42,221 nucleotides of DNA from a virus, in the IMG/VR virus record IMGVR_UViG_3300030098_001704, positions 1-42,221 of that record. One strand, given 5' to 3'. This document shows, piece by piece, positions 25,012 through 32,083 of the stretch (positions are counted from its first letter, which is position 1; each line of letters opens with the position of its first letter). The notes beneath the pieces were generated by a model, which was given only the letters and a program-made list of their open reading frames with translations, ran no database searches and had not been told where the DNA came from. A program made the position numbers and the translations under genes.

Positions 25012-25167
25012 GTGAACACGCTTGGTTAAACTGTAATATGGGTATATATAAACATAATGCTAGAATTCACGTTCAATATTTGTCACACCTTACCCATCGT
25101 AAAATACAGCAGGGTAATTCCTACAAACTAAACGCTTCATCATTCATTAGCGAGAGCAAAGAAAACG

Positions 25168-25207
25168 CACTGGCTGCACTCCAGGCACACTGGTTGCGTC
25201 CCAGGCA
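25168..25207. repeat. Tandem 20-bp direct repeat, each unit a CTGG-N7-CCAG dyad
   Basis: Unit 1 (25168-25187) is CACTGGCTGCACTCCAGGCA; unit 2 (25188-25207) is CACTGGTTGCGTCCCAGGCA. Each contains CTGG and CCAG seven bases apart, so the centres are 20 bp (about two helical turns) apart. The local sequence is clearly richer in G+C than the genome around it. Confidence 0.7.
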
Positions 25208-25295
25208 CGTTACAGGTTGCTAATCTGCTCTGCTCTGTCTCTCATTGCTTGGTTTAAAACACACCAGCACTATGTTATTTACTTCTAAATGATAG

Positions 25296-25332
25296 AAAAA
25301 ACCTATCTCAATAGACTGTTAAACAGTCTATT
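25296..25332 (-). terminator. Hairpin terminator after the 73-aa gene
   Basis: AATAGACTGTT and AACAGTCTATT form an 11-bp inverted repeat around one base (25310-25332), overlapping the TAA of the gene ending at 25331. On the minus strand a six-T run follows eight bases later (25301-25296). The gap before the T-run makes it an imperfect intrinsic terminator. Confidence 0.55.
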
Positions 25333-25552
25333 AAGCTACCTTTTTTCTAGGTGAAAGATAGGCTTTCCACTCCCATTTTTTAGAACTTGCTTTAATTTTA
25401 AAAGGGTTAATGTCACCAGAACATCTAATAAGACTTTTTTTCTGGTCAAAAGTATTTTCTCTTTTTTCTAAAACAACACCATTTAGAACTACTGCACCAT
25501 TTTTCTTCAATTGACGCAATTGTTGCCTCTCTCTACGGCCTAATCTAGCCAT
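25331..25552 (-). CDS. Small basic early protein (73 aa)
   Basis: 73 residues, Lys/Arg-rich at both ends (LGRRERQQLRQLKK at the N-terminus). AAAGAAAGG precedes ATG 25552, a promoter lies 65 bases upstream (25617-25645), and a terminator-like hairpin sits at its stop, so it appears to be a single-gene transcript. Nucleic acid binding is likely from the charge; the regulator of the nearby repeats is one possibility. No family recognised. Confidence 0.62.
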   Translation of the reverse strand: MARLGRRERQQLRQLKKNGAVVLNGVVLEKRENTFDQKKSLIRCSGDINPFKIKASSKKWEWKAYLSPRKKVA

Positions 25553-25616
25553 GATAAAAACCTTTCTTTAGTTTAGGTAAGCGTTATAGAACACGCTTTA
25601 ACCATTCAATATAATA

Positions 25617-25645
25617 ACTATAAACTAAGTAAATTTATAAATCAA
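25617..25645 (-). promoter_or_regulatory. Sigma-70-like promoter for the 73-aa gene
   Basis: On the minus strand TTGATT (25645-25640), 17 bases, TATAGT (25622-25617, 5/6). One copy of the 34-bp repeat (25678-25711) lies directly upstream. Confidence 0.55.
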
Positions 25646-25677
25646 GTAAAAAAAGCATTATTTTAAAACTTTATATC

Positions 25678-25711
25678 TATGAAAACCAAGGGTTTAATAG
25701 ATTATAACTAT
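25678..25711. repeat. 34-bp direct repeat, copy 1
   Basis: Matches copy 2 (25984-26017) at 32 of 34 positions. The core is GGGTTTAATAGATTATAAC. It lies between the 73-aa and 50-aa gene promoter regions. Confidence 0.8.
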
Positions 25712-25721
25712 ATAATTTATA

Positions 25722-25874
25722 CTAATTAAGTAACTTAAATAGTTTTAATAGTTGTTTATCTGTTGTAATTCGCTCTAATTCTTTTCCAAATCCTTCATTA
25801 TTTCTTTTTAATTCTGCTCTAATAAAATTAATAAAAATCTTTTTTCGTATGTTTTCTATCTGTTGTTTTTTCAT
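25722..25874 (-). CDS. Small basic protein (50 aa)
   Basis: 50 residues from ATG 25874, with AGGA about 11 bases upstream. Lys/Arg/Ile-rich and probably helical, ending LLKLFKLLN. Like the neighbouring 73-aa gene, it has a copy of the 34-bp repeat about 110 bases upstream. AT-rich sequence makes chance frames more likely to be Lys-rich, so confidence is moderate. Confidence 0.48.
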   Translation of the reverse strand: MKKQQIENIRKKIFINFIRAELKRNNEGFGKELERITTDKQLLKLFKLLN

Positions 25875-25983
25875 TTTGTAAAAATTCCTATTTTTGTTTT
25901 GTTATTGTATTAGACGGTTATAAAAAAAATTTCTTACAGTTTTAATAAAAAAAAATACACTGGTTTTTTTGATAAACAGAACC

Positions 25984-26017
25984 TATCAAAACCAGGGGTT
26001 TAATAGATTATAACTAT
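25984..26017. repeat. 34-bp direct repeat, copy 2
   Basis: Second copy, two mismatches from copy 1. Weaker relatives occur at 26212-26240 (keeping TTTAATAG and ACTAT) and 26381-26395 (GGGGTTATATAGATT, 13 of 15 matching). Confidence 0.8.
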
Positions 26018-26046
26018 GATTGATAATTATGATTAATGAAAGGTTA

Positions 26047-26156
26047 TGGCATGATTATTGCATGGGTAAAACTTGGCATGATAATTGCATAGGTGTATAG
26101 TTGGCATAGTTCTTGCATATCAATAACTTAGGGTAGTGGTTGGCATGGTTCTTGCA
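26047..26156 (+). promoter_or_regulatory. Four tandem sigma-54-like (-24/-12) elements
   Basis: Four sites read TGGCAT[G/A]-N4-TTGCA: 26047-26062, 26074-26089, 26102-26117 and 26141-26156, at intervals of 27, 28 and 39 bases. This matches the RpoN promoter consensus TGGCAYG-N4-TTGCW, including the GG and GC doublets at correct spacing, and all four point to the late genes. They could instead be binding sites for another regulator or origin iterons. RpoN use would need a host activator. Confidence 0.55.
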
Positions 26157-26282
26157 TAAGATGAACAGAAAGACGATGATAGTTTAGATCTATGAAGTGA
26201 TAGAGTTTGTCTATGACAGGATTTAATAGGTTTGTACTATGTCTAGATAGATTTTGTCTATGGTAGGGCATGATAGTCGAAA

Positions 26283-26340
26283 TCTATTGAGTAATAGACA
26301 GGGCCTATCAGGGGGTGCTGGCCCTCCGCTGCTTCTTTTT
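26283..26340 (+). terminator. Paired hairpins in the late leader, possible attenuator
   Basis: TCTATT-GAGT-AATAGA (26283-26298) is followed by AGGGCC...GGCCCT (26300-26325, 14-base loop) and a T-rich stretch (26333-26340). It lies downstream of the sigma-54-like sites and upstream of the sigma-70 promoter, so it would affect only transcripts starting in the array. Confidence 0.38.
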
Positions 26341-26393
26341 CAGGTAACAAAAATTTATCTCATAGAAATTCCATAGGTCGGGGGTTATATAGA

Positions 26394-26422
26394 TTGACTT
26401 AATCTATAAAATATGTTATAAT
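26394..26422 (+). promoter_or_regulatory. Sigma-70 promoter at the head of the late block
   Basis: TTGACT (26394-26399), 17-base spacer, TATAAT (26417-26422): 5/6 and 6/6. The start would fall near 26429, about 30 bases before ATG 26459. A degenerate copy of the 34-bp repeat core overlaps its upstream edge. Confidence 0.8.
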
Positions 26423-26458
26423 AACTATAGAATGTTTTAATAGAAAGGTATAATCATT

Positions 26459-26869
26459 ATGAGATTACTTAGTATTCTTATTATTCTTATTACTTCTTTA
26501 ACTTCTACATCTATTCAATCTAAACAGTTACATCATAATGTAACACAGTATATGTATACAGGAATAATTATAATGTCCTGTAATAATTTAAAATCTGTAC
26601 AGAAAGTTGCAGCGGCTGATAAAGTCTCCATACAACTTTCTAGAGATGTTTTACAGCAAGAAGCTTTAAAAGGTAACTGCGGTTTACATAGACCTCCACT
26701 ATTAGTTCAATTAGAAAAAAAAATAGAAAGTTATAAGGATTATGCTAACTCTTCAGTTAGTATATGGAAGTTAGCTTCTTCAAATATGTGGAGTATCTTT
26801 GCAGATAACAAAGTTTTAGAAAGCCCAATTAACCCTGTTCCAAAACAAACTAAAGGGGTAGAAGCATGA
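26459..26869 (+). CDS. Exported hypothetical protein (136 aa)
   Basis: 136 residues with a typical signal peptide (Arg2, then a Leu/Ile-rich core to about residue 15, and a Ser/Thr-rich stretch with a plausible cleavage near residue 21). Two cysteines follow (about residues 40 and 74). First gene of the late block, next to the promoter at 26394-26422. The stop overlaps the next gene (ATGA). No family recognised; an envelope-acting function such as superinfection exclusion is possible. Confidence 0.6.
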   Translation: MRLLSILIILITSLTSTSIQSKQLHHNVTQYMYTGIIIMSCNNLKSVQKVAAADKVSIQLSRDVLQQEALKGNCGLHRPPLLVQLEKKIESYKDYANSSVSIWKLASSNMWSIFADNKVLESPINPVPKQTKGVEA

Positions 26870-27024
26870 GGAAGTATGGTTCTTTCTGGAGAACACCTTT
26901 TATTCTTTGGTTAACCAGACAGATCGGATACCTTGATTCCTGGTTATGGAGAAGAAGTTGGCAGAAAGATACACCTCCTTTAAAAAATAAAGGGTGGGGC
27001 AACACTACAATAGATATGGAGTAA
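26866..27024 (+). CDS. Small Trp-rich basic protein (52 aa)
   Basis: 52 residues including seven tryptophans and many arginines. The ATG overlaps the preceding stop by four bases (ATGA), and the stop falls two bases before the small terminase start, so it fits the operon exactly. The N-terminal half (FWRTPFILWLTRQIGYLDSW) could be an amphipathic membrane-surface helix. No family recognised. Confidence 0.6.
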   Translation: MRKYGSFWRTPFILWLTRQIGYLDSWLWRRSWQKDTPPLKNKGWGNTTIDME

Positions 27025-27026
27025 TT

Positions 27027-27551
27027 ATGACAACAGGACCTTACAAAGATAAAATGGGCAGATACAGGACTCAATCATTGTTTCATGAATTTAGTTATAT
27101 GAGGAAACCAGATGATGACTTCAATCCAATATATACTCTTAAAAACGTACCAACATCTAACCTACCATGCCTTAAAGATATTTACATGGACTCGAATGAT
27201 CCTACAGAATATACTTTCGCTATTCAAGCGTTTAATAGCTGGGATCAATGGCAAAAGATTAAAAATAATAAAGCTCTTCAACCGTATCTGGAAGGGTGGA
27301 ACGAAGAACTAGAAGTTAAGCTGCGTTCTAAAGCTATGTCTTCTATCGTTAAGGAAGCTGTATCAGGCAAGTCTTCTTTTAATGCAGCAAAGTTTTTAGC
27401 AACCGGGGAGTGGAAAAGACAACACACCAGGGGGCGGCCATCAAAGATTGAAATAGAAAAGGAGAAAAAGATACAAGCTAAACTAGCCGAAGAGTTTGAT
27501 TCTGATGCAGAGAGAATAGGTCTACAACTTGTTAACACAGGAGAAAAATAA
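27027..27551 (+). CDS. Terminase small subunit-like protein
   Basis: 174 residues from ATG 27027, with GGAG just upstream; an in-frame ATG at 26994 is inside the preceding gene. It lies shortly before the large terminase. The C-terminal third (RGRPSKIEIEKEKKIQAKLAEE) is a basic-to-acidic helix, and the middle is helical. This position and shape fit a DNA-recognising small terminase; no diagnostic motif was identified, so the call is positional. The stop overlaps the next ATG (TAATG). Confidence 0.68.
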   Translation: MTTGPYKDKMGRYRTQSLFHEFSYMRKPDDDFNPIYTLKNVPTSNLPCLKDIYMDSNDPTEYTFAIQAFNSWDQWQKIKNNKALQPYLEGWNEELEVKLRSKAMSSIVKEAVSGKSSFNAAKFLATGEWKRQHTRGRPSKIEIEKEKKIQAKLAEEFDSDAERIGLQLVNTGEK

Positions 27552-27667
27552 TGCCAGGTAAAAATGGAAAGATCGATAAGAACGCTTATGGTAAAAAAGG
27601 TAAGAAGAAAGTAATGGCTAATGCTAAAAAGAAAGCTAAAAAGAAACCAATGAGTAAGTACGCTTAA
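27551..27667 (+). CDS. Lys-rich microprotein before the large terminase (38 aa)
   Basis: 38 residues of which 15 are lysine, starting in a TAATG overlap with the small terminase gene and ending two bases before the large terminase GTG. Begins MPGKNGKIDK and ends SKYA. The charge suggests DNA or RNA binding, perhaps linked to packaging. Short Lys-rich frames at this position occur in marine phages, but I cannot name a family. Confidence 0.62.
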   Translation: MPGKNGKIDKNAYGKKGKKKVMANAKKKAKKKPMSKYA

Positions 27668-27669
27668 CT

Positions 27670-29217
27670 GTGTCTTCTTCTGAAATTAAACTGGCTGCTG
27701 AGAGTGACCTAGTTACCTTTATAAAACTAGTGTCACCTCAGACAGTATTAGGTTCTATACATACGGAGCTTTGCAGATGGTGGGTACGACAGGAAGCAAA
27801 GTCCCACCAGCTTGTCTTACTCCCTAGAGATCACCAGAAGTCCAGGATGATCGCATACCGGGTTGCATGGCATTTAACTAACCATCCTGACCATCGTGTA
27901 CTTTATATTTCGAGTACATCTAATCTAGCAGAAAAACAATTAAAGTTTATAAAAGATATCCTTACCTCTAAGATTTACAGAAGGTACTGGCCTGATATGG
28001 TCTTACCCGAAGAAGGTAAAAGGGCTAAGTGGACAAACACAGAAATAGAACTGGACCACCCACTCCGGGCCATTGAAGGTGTACGTGACCCTTCAGTTTT
28101 TACAGCAGGGTTAACAACAAGTATCACTGGACTCCATTGTGATATAGCCGTACTCGATGATGTTGTTGTTATGGAAAATGCTTACACTGCTGAAGGACGC
28201 AACAAAGTTATCAGCCAATATTCGTTATTGTCTTCCATTGAAGGTGGGGAAGCACAAGAATGGATTGTCGGTACACGTTACCACCCTAAAGATTTATATA
28301 ATAGCTTAATCGAAATGCAGGAAGAAGTATACGATAAAGAAGGGAATATTATAGAATACGAAGCTGTTTATGAAAAGTTTGAAAGGCAAACAGAAAATAG
28401 GGGGGATGGGACAGGGGAATTTCTGTGGCCTAGACAACAACGTAACGATGGTAAATGGTTTGGGTTTGATGCAAAGATACTGGCTAAGAAACGTGCCAAG
28501 TATTTAGATAAAGTACAATTCCAGGCACAGTACTATAACAATCCTAATTCTTTAGATGGGTCAAGGATTAATTATGATTTATTCCAGTACTACGATAAAA
28601 AATACTTGACAAGTAGGGGTGGAATGTGGTATCATAAAGATAAGAGGTTAAATGTGTTTGCTGCGGTGGATTTTGCATATTCACTAAAGAAACGCTCAGA
28701 CTACACAGCAATAGTAGTTATCGGTGTTAATGCAGATGGTAACTATTATGTTTTGGCTATCGAGAGATTTCAAACTGAAAAGATATCAGAATACTTTGAA
28801 CACATCCTTAGACTACATCAGTATTGGGGATTTAGAAAATTAAGGGCAGAGATAACAGCAGCACAAAAGGCAATAGTACAAGAATTAAAAGATTCTTATA
28901 TACGGCCTTATGGTCTTGCTTTATCTATTGATGAGCATAACCCTACAAGACATTCAGGTTCTAAAGAAGAAAGGATTAGTGCTATTCTTGATCCGAGATA
29001 CGAAAACTTATCGATGTGGCATTACCAAGGGGGTAACTGCCAGTTGTTAGAAGATGAGTTAATACAGGTACATCCTTCTCATGATGATATAAAAGATGCT
29101 TTAGCTTCTGCGGTGGAAATCGCAAAGATACCTACAGCATCAGGTGTATTATCCAGACAAGGAAATAATATTGTTTATCATTCTAGATTTGGAGGGGTGG
29201 CTTCAAGATATGGCTAG
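27670..29217 (+). CDS. terL: Terminase large subunit
   Basis: 515 residues, start GTG 27670 directly after the preceding gene. The ATPase domain has a Walker A-like LPRDHQKSR (51-59), a variant seen in T7-type terminases, and Walker B VLDD (161-164). The C-terminal RNase H-type nuclease shows AAVDFAYS followed by acidic residues near EITAAQ and HDDIKDA. It pumps DNA into the capsid and cuts concatemers. The fold is clear; packaging mode (direct terminal repeats or headful) cannot be deduced here. The end overlaps the next gene by 8 bases. Confidence 0.93.
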   Translation: MSSSEIKLAAESDLVTFIKLVSPQTVLGSIHTELCRWWVRQEAKSHQLVLLPRDHQKSRMIAYRVAWHLTNHPDHRVLYISSTSNLAEKQLKFIKDILTSKIYRRYWPDMVLPEEGKRAKWTNTEIELDHPLRAIEGVRDPSVFTAGLTTSITGLHCDIAVLDDVVVMENAYTAEGRNKVISQYSLLSSIEGGEAQEWIVGTRYHPKDLYNSLIEMQEEVYDKEGNIIEYEAVYEKFERQTENRGDGTGEFLWPRQQRNDGKWFGFDAKILAKKRAKYLDKVQFQAQYYNNPNSLDGSRINYDLFQYYDKKYLTSRGGMWYHKDKRLNVFAAVDFAYSLKKRSDYTAIVVIGVNADGNYYVLAIERFQTEKISEYFEHILRLHQYWGFRKLRAEITAAQKAIVQELKDSYIRPYGLALSIDEHNPTRHSGSKEERISAILDPRYENLSMWHYQGGNCQLLEDELIQVHPSHDDIKDALASAVEIAKIPTASGVLSRQGNNIVYHSRFGGVASRYG

Positions 29218-29959
29218 TAGATTTTCACTTGTAAACAGAGGGTATGAAGTAGAAAAAGTTGGGCCAAGTACAACAAATAGGTATTTAAATCCACCAAGAA
29301 GGGTAGGGGAGATTACCCCTACAACAAATCTTAGGGATGAAAAAAACGCTAAAGGGCCATTAGCTAAAGTTAAACTAACTCCTCAAGCAGGGGATGACAC
29401 TGGAATAAAATCAGCATCAGTAAATACTGACCCTAGTTATATGACAGCTACACAATTAAGTCGATCAATAAGTGAAAGTAGAACAGCAAAAAGTTTAACA
29501 AGTTTTTTTGACCCAACTACAACAACAGGGTTGATTGCTGCAGGGGTAGTTCCTGGTGGTGGGGTAGCTGCTGGAATAAATGTATCATCAACTAAACAGA
29601 TTTCTGCGGTACAAGCTGAAGCACAAAATAGACTAACAGCAATAGACAAAGCAATGAGAACAGAAGAAGAGATGGCTAAAGATACAGATGTACAAACATT
29701 AATTTCTTTAGGAGCAAGAAGAGGTGTTGTTGCTGAACAAAGAGCAAGATCAATTAATAAAGCAACTGAAGCTAAAGCTTTTGTTACTGCATCAAAGGAA
29801 ACAATAAGTGGATCTAAAAATACACCGACAGTAATAGGTTCAGAAGGAAATGATAGATTAAGAAGAGAAAAAAATAGAAATCAAGAATCACAGACAGGAA
29901 ATGGTTATGATTACCAATCTGATCCTATTGAAGACTCCCCTACTTTTGGAGTATTCTAA
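29210..29959 (+). CDS. Hypothetical protein between terminase and portal (249 aa)
   Basis: 249 residues from ATG 29210, preceded by GGAGGGG; a longer frame from 29144 would run far into the terminase gene. Low-complexity, Thr/Ser/Ala/Lys-rich, with a hydrophobic Gly-rich segment (LIAAGVVPGGGVAAG, about 102-116) and a C-terminal VIGSEGNDRL, similar to the GTEGxDT repeats of the protein at 8573. Likely virion-associated or an assembly factor; no family recognised. Confidence 0.6.
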   Translation: MASRFSLVNRGYEVEKVGPSTTNRYLNPPRRVGEITPTTNLRDEKNAKGPLAKVKLTPQAGDDTGIKSASVNTDPSYMTATQLSRSISESRTAKSLTSFFDPTTTTGLIAAGVVPGGGVAAGINVSSTKQISAVQAEAQNRLTAIDKAMRTEEEMAKDTDVQTLISLGARRGVVAEQRARSINKATEAKAFVTASKETISGSKNTPTVIGSEGNDRLRREKNRNQESQTGNGYDYQSDPIEDSPTFGVF

Positions 29960-31777
29960 ATGGCTGGTAGAACTTTAGATTTTGAAGAGTACATTGGAAC
30001 TCCTGATAGTTTAGCTAAAGCTATTGTTACACGTTATCGTGACTACGATAGATACCGGGATACTTGGGTAGAAGAAAAGAAAGAGTTACGTAATTATATT
30101 TTTGCTACAGATACAACTAAAACAACTAACTCTTCTTTACCTTGGAAGAACTCAACAACAATTCCTAAGTTAACACAGATCAGGGATAACTTACATGCTA
30201 ATTATATGGCTGCATTATTTCCTAATGAAGATTGGATGTTATGGGAAGGGGATGACGAAGACTCCGAAGCAGAAGAAAAAAGGAAAGTAATCACAGCTTA
30301 TATGAAAAATAAATTACGTCAAAGTAATTTTATTAACGATGTGAGTAGACTTGTATATGATTTTATAGACTACGGAAATGTTTTTGCTACTACAGAGTAT
30401 ATTAATGAGGTTAGGCAAGACGAAGAAACAGGGGAAGTCTACCCTGGTTATATAGGTCCAAAGATTTCTAGGATATCCCCATACGATATAGTTATCAACC
30501 CAACAGCAGAAAATTTTGAATTAACCCCTAAGATTATCAGGTCTATTAAATCTTTAGGGGAAGTTGCTGCAGATATACAGGATCATCCTGAACAAGGATA
30601 TCTAGAAAAAGTATTTGAAAAAATTACTAACATCCGTAAGGCTGTAGCTGGTTTAACATCTAATGATATTCATAAAACAGATGGTTATCAAATAGATGGT
30701 TTCGGGAGTATCCTCGATTATTACCAATCAGGGTACGTAGAATTAATAGAGTTACATGGTGATATCTTTGATGTAGCTACAAATACTTTATTAAAAAACC
30801 ATATCATAACTATAGTAGATCGTACCCATGTTATACGTAAAATACCTAACCCATCTTGGAGAGGTAACTCTATACGTCATGCAGGGTGGAGATTACGTCC
30901 TGATAACTTAATGGCAATGGGACCATTGGATAACCTTGTAGGTATGCAGTATAGGATAGACCATTTAGAAAATTTAAAGGCAGATGTCTTTGACCTTATA
31001 GCACATCCTGTAGTAAAAGTCAAAGGGTTTGTAGAAGATTTTAATTATGGTCCAGGTGAAAAAGTTTATGTTGGTGAAGATGGTGACGTAGACTTTATGC
31101 GTCCAGATACTACGGCTCTTAATGCTGATATGCAGATACAGCTTTTAGAAAACAAGATGGAAGAAATGGCTGGTGCTCCTAGACAAGCAATGGGTATACG
31201 GACACCAGGGGAAAAGACTGCATTTGAAGTACAGACGTTAGATAACGCAGCATCAAGGGTATTCCAAAATAAAGTTGCATACTTTGAAAGAAACTTTCTT
31301 GAACCTTTGTTAAATGATATGCTTGAGTTAGCTAGACGGAATATGGATGTAAGTGATATCGTTAGGGTTGTTGATGATGAATATGGTGTAGCTTTATTTG
31401 AAACAATAACCCCTGAAGACTTAGCAGCCAGAGGTAAGATTAGACCTATGGGAGCTAGGCACTTTGCTTCTAAAGCTAACCAATTCCAAAATGTACTTAA
31501 CTTATTAAACTCTGCTGTAGGGCAAGACCCCTCAGTTAATGTACATATCTCTGGGGTACAGGTAGCTAAAGTAGTTGAAGAACTCTTAGACATAGAAAAG
31601 TTTCAACTTGTCCAACCAAATATTAGGATAGCTGAACAAATGGAAACACAAAGATTACTTAATGCTGGTCAAGCAGAATTTAATCAAGAAGATACATTAA
31701 CAGAACAAGTTGTGGAAGAAGAAGAAATTCCAGGGACAGAAGAAATCCCAGAAGAAGCTGTAATAGAAGGTGTTTGA
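29960..31777 (+). CDS. Portal protein
   Basis: 605 residues, directly after the preceding stop. It has the style of podoviral portals: N-terminal YRDYDRYRDTW, WKNSTTIPKL, an ISPYDIVINP stretch, GWRLRPDNLMAMGPLDNL, a long helix before MGIRTPGEKTAFEVQ, and an acidic tail. Twelve copies form the ring through which terminase packages DNA and to which the tail attaches. The position between terminase and scaffold supports the call. Confidence 0.9.
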   Translation: MAGRTLDFEEYIGTPDSLAKAIVTRYRDYDRYRDTWVEEKKELRNYIFATDTTKTTNSSLPWKNSTTIPKLTQIRDNLHANYMAALFPNEDWMLWEGDDEDSEAEEKRKVITAYMKNKLRQSNFINDVSRLVYDFIDYGNVFATTEYINEVRQDEETGEVYPGYIGPKISRISPYDIVINPTAENFELTPKIIRSIKSLGEVAADIQDHPEQGYLEKVFEKITNIRKAVAGLTSNDIHKTDGYQIDGFGSILDYYQSGYVELIELHGDIFDVATNTLLKNHIITIVDRTHVIRKIPNPSWRGNSIRHAGWRLRPDNLMAMGPLDNLVGMQYRIDHLENLKADVFDLIAHPVVKVKGFVEDFNYGPGEKVYVGEDGDVDFMRPDTTALNADMQIQLLENKMEEMAGAPRQAMGIRTPGEKTAFEVQTLDNAASRVFQNKVAYFERNFLEPLLNDMLELARRNMDVSDIVRVVDDEYGVALFETITPEDLAARGKIRPMGARHFASKANQFQNVLNLLNSAVGQDPSVNVHISGVQVAKVVEELLDIEKFQLVQPNIRIAEQMETQRLLNAGQAEFNQEDTLTEQVVEEEEIPGTEEIPEEAVIEGV

Positions 31778-31802
31778 CAAATTTTAAAAATTATGGTATA
31801 AT
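31774..31802 (+). promoter_or_regulatory. Perfect consensus sigma-70 promoter before the scaffold/capsid genes
   Basis: TTGACA (31774-31779), 17-base spacer, TATAAT (31797-31802), overlapping the end of the portal gene. The predicted start (about 31808-31810) is at or just before ATG 31811, so the mRNA would be leaderless or nearly so. Confidence 0.85.
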
Positions 31803-31810
31803 AGTAATAT

Positions 31811-32083
31811 ATGACTAAAATAAATTCAAAATGGTCTTCTCATTTAAAGGATGAAAAAGACAAAAAAGATTTTGAAGGATATATTAAGAATTCTATAAAC
31901 CTTTTAGAAAGGTTAACAGACATTGTTAATCAAAAGGTTTTAGAACTACAATGCCCAAGTGCTGAAGATTATACGACAGCTTCTTGGGCATTTAAACAAG
32001 CGGATCGCATAGGACAACTACGTGCGTACCGGGAAATCTTAAAGTTGACAGACTTAAAGAAAGGGATACGATCAAATGGCTGA
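31811..32083 (+). CDS. Small helical protein upstream of scaffold (90 aa)
   Basis: 90 residues, all-helical and charged (WSSHLKDEKDKKDFEGYI near the start). No ribosome-binding site is visible before ATG 31811, which coincides with the predicted start of a consensus promoter, so it may be translated from a leaderless mRNA. It overlaps the scaffold start by 8 bases. Found in the position of small head-assembly proteins in SIO1-type phages; function unknown. Confidence 0.65.
   Translation: MTKINSKWSSHLKDEKDKKDFEGYIKNSINLLERLTDIVNQKVLELQCPSAEDYTTASWAFKQADRIGQLRAYREILKLTDLKKGIRSNG

Larger units (their letters stand above)
24986..25330. other. 345-bp non-coding region upstream of the main early operon
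   Basis: No convincing gene on either strand. It holds the ribosome-binding-site hairpin (24993-25011), a GC-richer stretch around 25141-25260 with a tandem 20-bp dyad (25168-25207), and a terminator-like hairpin for the gene ending at 25331. No perfect promoter was found; a weak TTGAAC/TTTATA pair exists on the minus strand before the 24985 gene. Confidence 0.6.
25875..26458. other. 584-bp divergent regulatory region
   Basis: No convincing gene. From left to right it has A/T runs, an imperfect inverted repeat with CTGGTTTT...CCAG arms (about 25958-25995), 34-bp repeat copy 2, four tandem sigma-54-like sites, degenerate repeat copies, two hairpins near 26283-26325 and a sigma-70 promoter. 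It separates the leftward early block from the rightward late block and is also the best candidate for a replication origin. Confidence 0.75.

Noticed and set aside
25038-25223. 61-codon rightward reading frame
   Set aside because: No ribosome-binding site, it runs against the local gene direction, and its end crosses the tandem dyad repeat; composition is that of the non-coding island.
26037-26093. 18-residue hydrophobic peptide spanning the first two sigma-54-like sites
   Set aside because: No ribosome-binding site, and the repeat spacing is not a multiple of three, so the repeats are not kept for coding.
28606-28635. TTGACA-N18-TATCAT inside the large terminase gene
   Set aside because: Entirely within codons, with no gene start nearby; a chance match is likely in AT-rich DNA.
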